Part shown: positions 4,757 through 6,583 of the stretch, one piece after another | Numbering within the stretch: position 1 is the first letter of the stretch | Layout of the letters: the number at the start of each line of letters is the position of its first letter | Source: Megasphaera hominis | GTDB taxonomy: Bacteria; Bacillota; Negativicutes; Veillonellales; Megasphaeraceae | DNA: 6,583 nucleotides | Direction of reading: 5' to 3' | NCBI RefSeq assembly: GCF_014269395.1 | Contig: NZ_JACOGK010000059.1 | Span: forward strand, 1 to 6,583 | Made by a program: the position numbers and the translations under genes | Notes under the pieces: model-generated | What the model saw: only the letters and a program-made list of their open reading frames with translations | What the model was told of the DNA's origin: nothing | Databases searched by the model: none

Positions 4757-5398
4757 TTATTTATTTCTAAAGCCCAGTCCAGCCAGCCATTTCTTAAAAT
4801 CGCTGTTCTTGCCGGAAACGCGCAGGCCTTGTTCCCACGTAGCCTGAGGCGCACTGTCTTTTAGGATAGTAATGCTTTTGTCGATAGGATAACCGCCACT
4901 CGTGCAGAATGGAATAATGCGTTTGCCTTGCAGGTTATACGATTCCAGGAAAGTATTGATGATCAGCGGTGCCTGATAATACCAAATGGGATAGCCTACG
5001 AAGATCGTGTCGTACTGGTCCATATTTTTTACCTGCGTCGCTACAGCCGGCCGGGCATTATTGCGAATATCCGCCATCTGCCGGGCCAGGCAGGGATCGT
5101 GATCCTGTGGATACGAATCAGCCGGCTCGATAAAGACTAAATCGCCACCGGTTGCAGCCTGAATAGCTTCTGCCGCCTGCTTCGTCGTTCCTGTAAGAGA
5201 ATAATAGGCAATGAGAACATGCGAGTTCGTACCTTTTTTCATGGTATCCGCCTCCTGTGGTTGCTGTTTTGTTTCTTGTGTACTCGCCGAGGCCGTAGCC
5301 TGGGTTTTCTGGGCGTCCGCACCGCCGCAGCCGCCGGCAACGACCATGAGTGCCGTGAGCATCAGGGCCGTGAGCACGTGTTGCCAAAATTTCTTCAT
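4757..5398 (-). CDS. Flavodoxin-domain lipoprotein (Flavodoxin_4 type)
   Basis: A 213-aa protein with a lipoprotein signal (MKKFWQHVLTALMLT..., lipobox VAGGC, lipidated Cys 24), a low-complexity Gln/Thr/Ala/Ser linker (about 28-52) and a flavodoxin domain (about 60-210). The phosphate-binding loop is SLTGTTK (67-73). FMN-binding stretches are GYPIWYYQAP (135-144, aromatic W139) and PFCTSGGY (163-170). It should carry electrons via FMN at the outer face of the membrane. ATG 5398 has AAGGAGG 4 nt upstream and lies 9 nt after the cyclophilin-like gene. Internal Met 53 (5242-5240) begins MKKGTNSHVLIAYYSLTG, a normal start for cytosolic flavodoxins, and is preceded by AGGAGG at exactly 8 nt. A second 161-aa cytosolic product is therefore plausible. 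Partner and substrate are unknown. Confidence 0.9.
   Translation of the reverse strand: MKKFWQHVLTALMLTALMVVAGGCGGADAQKTQATASASTQETKQQPQEADTMKKGTNSHVLIAYYSLTGTTKQAAEAIQAATGGDLVFIEPADSYPQDHDPCLARQMADIRNNARPAVATQVKNMDQYDTIFVGYPIWYYQAPLIINTFLESYNLQGKRIIPFCTSGGYPIDKSITILKDSAPQATWEQGLRVSGKNSDFKKWLAGLGFRNK
5251..5256 (-). promoter_or_regulatory. Internal SD (AGGAGG) inside the flavodoxin gene
   Basis: Minus-strand AGGAGG lies 8 nt upstream of the in-frame ATG at 5242-5240 (Met 53), exactly where the linker ends and the flavodoxin domain begins. The spacing is optimal for initiation, arguably better than the 4-nt spacing at the annotated start. It may give a signal-less flavodoxin or be a relic of an ancestral cytosolic gene. 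Confidence 0.55.
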
Positions 5399-5407
5399 AG
5401 GTCCTCC

Positions 5408-5926
5408 TTATTTGACGATTTCAAAGGAAACCTTTTCATCGCCGGAGCCGTTGAAGATATCCGTACCCGAATCGATGTGGCCGATTTGCTGGCGTTCGAA
5501 TTCTTCACCGTTTTGTTTATACAGGATGACGAAACTGCCCCGCGGCGCCCAATAGACGATATCGCCTACTTCATAGCGGTCTGAGCGCAGGTGTTCCGTC
5601 GGCAGCGAACCGGCACCGAAGCGGTAGCACATTTCCCGGCCGTAGAGATTTTGCATGGTGAGCGTCATAGGCATTTTTTTGAGCAGTGCCCGCGTCGTCG
5701 CGTTGTCTTCCAGTGTGGCATACAGGACCTTATTGCCTACAGTAATTTTCAAGCGTGCATTTTTCATATCTACATCTCCCCCTTGATTCTGACTGGCCTG
5801 TTCTTCTGCCTTAGCCTGCGTCTTCGTATCGCTGGCAGCCGATTGCGTCGCTGTGCCGCAGCCGACGACGAGCAGGCTCAAGGCCATAATGGCTAACATA
5901 GCAAACTTCCTGAAATGTACGTGCAT
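5408..5926 (-). CDS. Cyclophilin-like-domain lipoprotein
   Basis: A 172-aa protein with a lipoprotein signal ending in lipobox VVGC (Cys 23), a polar Ala/Gln/Thr/Lys/Glu linker (about 25-53) and a cyclophilin-like beta-barrel domain (about 57-172, Cyclophil_like2/TM1367 type). Family hallmarks are LEDNATTRALLKKMPMTL (72-89), LYGREMCYRF (94-103), YEVGDIVYWAPRGSFVILY (118-136) and HIDSG (150-154). The family lacks an established activity and is often found next to or fused with flavodoxin domains, as in the following gene. ATG 5926 has AAAGGAG about 6 nt upstream. As in the flavodoxin gene, an internal ATG (Met 54, 5767-5765) opens the folded domain (MKNARLKITVGNK) and has a strong SD, GGGGGAGA, 8 nt before it. 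A 119-aa cytosolic form is possible. It is first in a two-gene operon. Confidence 0.88.
   Translation of the reverse strand: MHVHFRKFAMLAIMALSLLVVGCGTATQSAASDTKTQAKAEEQASQNQGGDVDMKNARLKITVGNKVLYATLEDNATTRALLKKMPMTLTMQNLYGREMCYRFGAGSLPTEHLRSDRYEVGDIVYWAPRGSFVILYKQNGEEFERQQIGHIDSGTDIFNGSGDEKVSFEIVK
5775..5782 (-). promoter_or_regulatory. Internal SD (GGGGGAGA) inside the cyclophilin-like gene
   Basis: Minus-strand GGGGGAGA ends 8 nt before the in-frame ATG at 5767-5765 (Met 54), at the junction between linker and cyclophilin-like domain. It encodes the QGGD part of the linker, so coding need alone might explain it. The identical placement in the next gene makes chance less likely. Confidence 0.5.
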
Positions 5927-5972
5927 GATGAGCTCCTTTCGCGTCTGGGAAATCCTTTCTTTGTACAGCTTC

Positions 5973-6001
5973 AGTATAGTCGTCGCGGCGGAATATGTAA
6001 A
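5973..6001 (-). promoter_or_regulatory. Sigma-70-type promoter of the cyclophilin-like/flavodoxin operon
   Basis: On the minus strand, -35 TTTACA (6001-5996) and -10 TATACT (5978-5973) are separated by exactly 17 nt, and each matches consensus at five of six positions. Transcription should start near 5966, giving a leader of about 40 nt before ATG 5926. It lies just downstream of the terminator of the Sel1 gene. Confidence 0.75.
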
Positions 6002-6039
6002 ATACTTATATTATCTACAAAAGTATGCCTCCTACGTAT

Positions 6040-6073
6040 ACAAAAAGAGACCCGCCAAGGGGTCTCTTTTTGT
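6040..6073 (-). terminator. Strong intrinsic terminator after the Sel1-repeat gene
   Basis: ACAAAAAGAGACCC (6040-6053) pairs perfectly with GGGTCTCTTTTTGT (6060-6073), a 14-bp stem with a 6-nt loop. It starts 6 nt after the Sel1 stop (6079) and separates that gene from the downstream lipoprotein operon promoter. The A/T runs make it usable on both strands. Confidence 0.88.
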
Positions 6074-6078
6074 CGATT

Positions 6079-6464
6079 TTAGTTGACCTTAGGCACGCCT
6101 AGGGCACTGTCCCTTTTGACCAGCGCCAGGATATCGCCTATGTTCTTGTCTCCCAGGCGATAGGCCGTTTCCATATATTGCAATCCTTCGTAAGCATCCT
6201 CTGCGCATGTGCGGTTCATGACCTTGGCAATGCCATACGTAGACATACCGGAAAGGTTGCCGCCAGCCGCTGCTTCCTTAAAGTACGCCACAGCCCGGTC
6301 ATGATTCTGCACGACATAGCGGGAATAGCGTTCATCAGTGCTCAAATAGGATAAGCCCAGCAAGAGGCACGCATTCGGTTCCCCCTGCGCAGCCGCTGCC
6401 TGTACCCAGTCGAAGCTGGCCATGAGGTCTGGCTCCGTCCCTTCCCCTTTGTAATACATGTCTG
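6079..6464 (-). pseudogene. Sel1-repeat (TPR-like) protein, 5'-truncated by an IS end
   Basis: About 126-128 codons of helical Sel1-like repeats. The first is partial: MYYKGEGTEPDLMASFDWVQ with AAAAQG following, matching the motif 'YYxGxGxxxDxxxAxxWxxxAAxQG'. A second runs about residues 28-67 (ACLLLGLSYL ... AVAYFKEAAAGG) and a degenerate third about 68-104. The true repeat begins before ATG 6459 (in-frame Thr-Asp precede it), and that ATG has no SD. IS-like sequence begins at about 6465, six bases upstream. The upstream part, probably further repeats and a possible signal peptide, is therefore gone from this locus. Sel1 proteins usually act as protein-interaction scaffolds; no partner can be named. 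A minor possibility is that ATG 6459 is used for a short repeat protein. Confidence 0.75.
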
Positions 6465-6583
6465 TGCACTGGTCAACAAAACTTGGACACTAAAATCTAA
6501 AAAATTAGAATCAGAAATATAATTTGACGCAAAGTTGAACAGTACTTTTTAATAAGTTGGACACTGCCTGAGGTAAGACTTTC
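6465..6583 (+). mobile_element. IS3-family element left end(s), partial
   Basis: From 6465 the sequence switches to AT-rich, non-coding DNA starting TGCACTGGTCAACAAAACTT and then GGACAC, which looks like an IS3-type terminal repeat. A second similar terminus, TGAACAGTACTTTTTAATAA then GTTGGACAC, starts at 6536. The two share TTGGACACT (6483-6491 and 6557-6565). The start interrupts a Sel1 gene. No transposase codons are visible before the window ends, so family and orientation rest on the ends alone. Confidence 0.6.
6524..6553 (+). promoter_or_regulatory. Putative promoter within the IS-like left end
   Basis: TTGACG (6524-6529) and TTTAAT (6548-6553) are separated by 18 nt, and each matches consensus at five of six positions. 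They point rightward, as expected for a transposase gene starting beyond the window. In AT-rich DNA such matches are common, so this is only a candidate. Confidence 0.35.

Noticed and set aside
6003..6040. Short inverted repeats (TACTT/AAGTA and GTATGC/GTATAC) upstream of the lipoprotein operon promoter as a MerR-type operator.
   Set aside because: Arms of five or six bases in AT-rich DNA are expected by chance, and the spacing does not fit a MerR site within the 17-nt promoter spacer.
1..6583. CRISPR arrays, tRNA or rRNA genes, and phage genes.
   Set aside because: No regularly spaced repeats, no tRNA-like cloverleaf with a CCA end, no rRNA segments and no phage structural motifs were seen.

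Overview
The window is about 6.6 kb of bacterial chromosome bounded on both sides by IS3-family insertion-sequence material. The gene set points to an anaerobic Firmicute: a small 2[4Fe-4S] ferredoxin, lipoproteins carrying flavodoxin and cyclophilin-like domains, a CobW/permease/DUF1980 cluster, and strong Shine-Dalgarno (SD) sites. The style fits Negativicutes such as Megasphaera or a relative, but this is an impression from gene content and not a demonstrated placement.

Left edge (1-688): the last 33 codons of an IS3-type transposase and its right terminus (to about 127) abut a peptidoglycan amidase (Amidase_3). The amidase has lost its N-terminus, including the first zinc-binding His, so it is most likely an insertion-disrupted remnant.

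Plus-strand operon (757-4047): three tightly packed genes. (1) A COG0523/CobW G3E GTPase with the GCxCC metal-binding motif and a His-rich loop. (2) A 530-aa fusion of a degenerate second CobW-like GTPase domain to an ArsP_1/UPF0718-type permease. (3) A TIGR03943/DUF1980 membrane protein. The first pair is 1 nt apart and the second overlaps by 4 nt (ATGA). Together they look like a metal-handling system, zinc being the best guess, in which a GTPase metallochaperone module is physically joined to a membrane permease. The first gene has no SD directly before its ATG. A strong SD lies about 40 nt upstream, and a perfect 11-bp hairpin sits between the two.

Minus-strand block (4068-6459): a two-cluster ferredoxin preceded by a perfect 20-bp palindrome; a 61-aa exported protein of unknown function; and a two-gene operon encoding a cyclophilin-like lipoprotein followed by a flavodoxin lipoprotein, with a good promoter (5973-6001) and a strong terminator (4719-4747). 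Both lipoproteins contain an internal ATG with a strong SD exactly 8 nt upstream, at the junction between leader/linker and folded domain. Each gene may therefore give both an exported lipoprotein and a cytosolic form. The last minus-strand gene is a Sel1-repeat protein whose 5' part has been removed by another IS end at about 6465. Two IS-like termini lie in tandem at the right edge.
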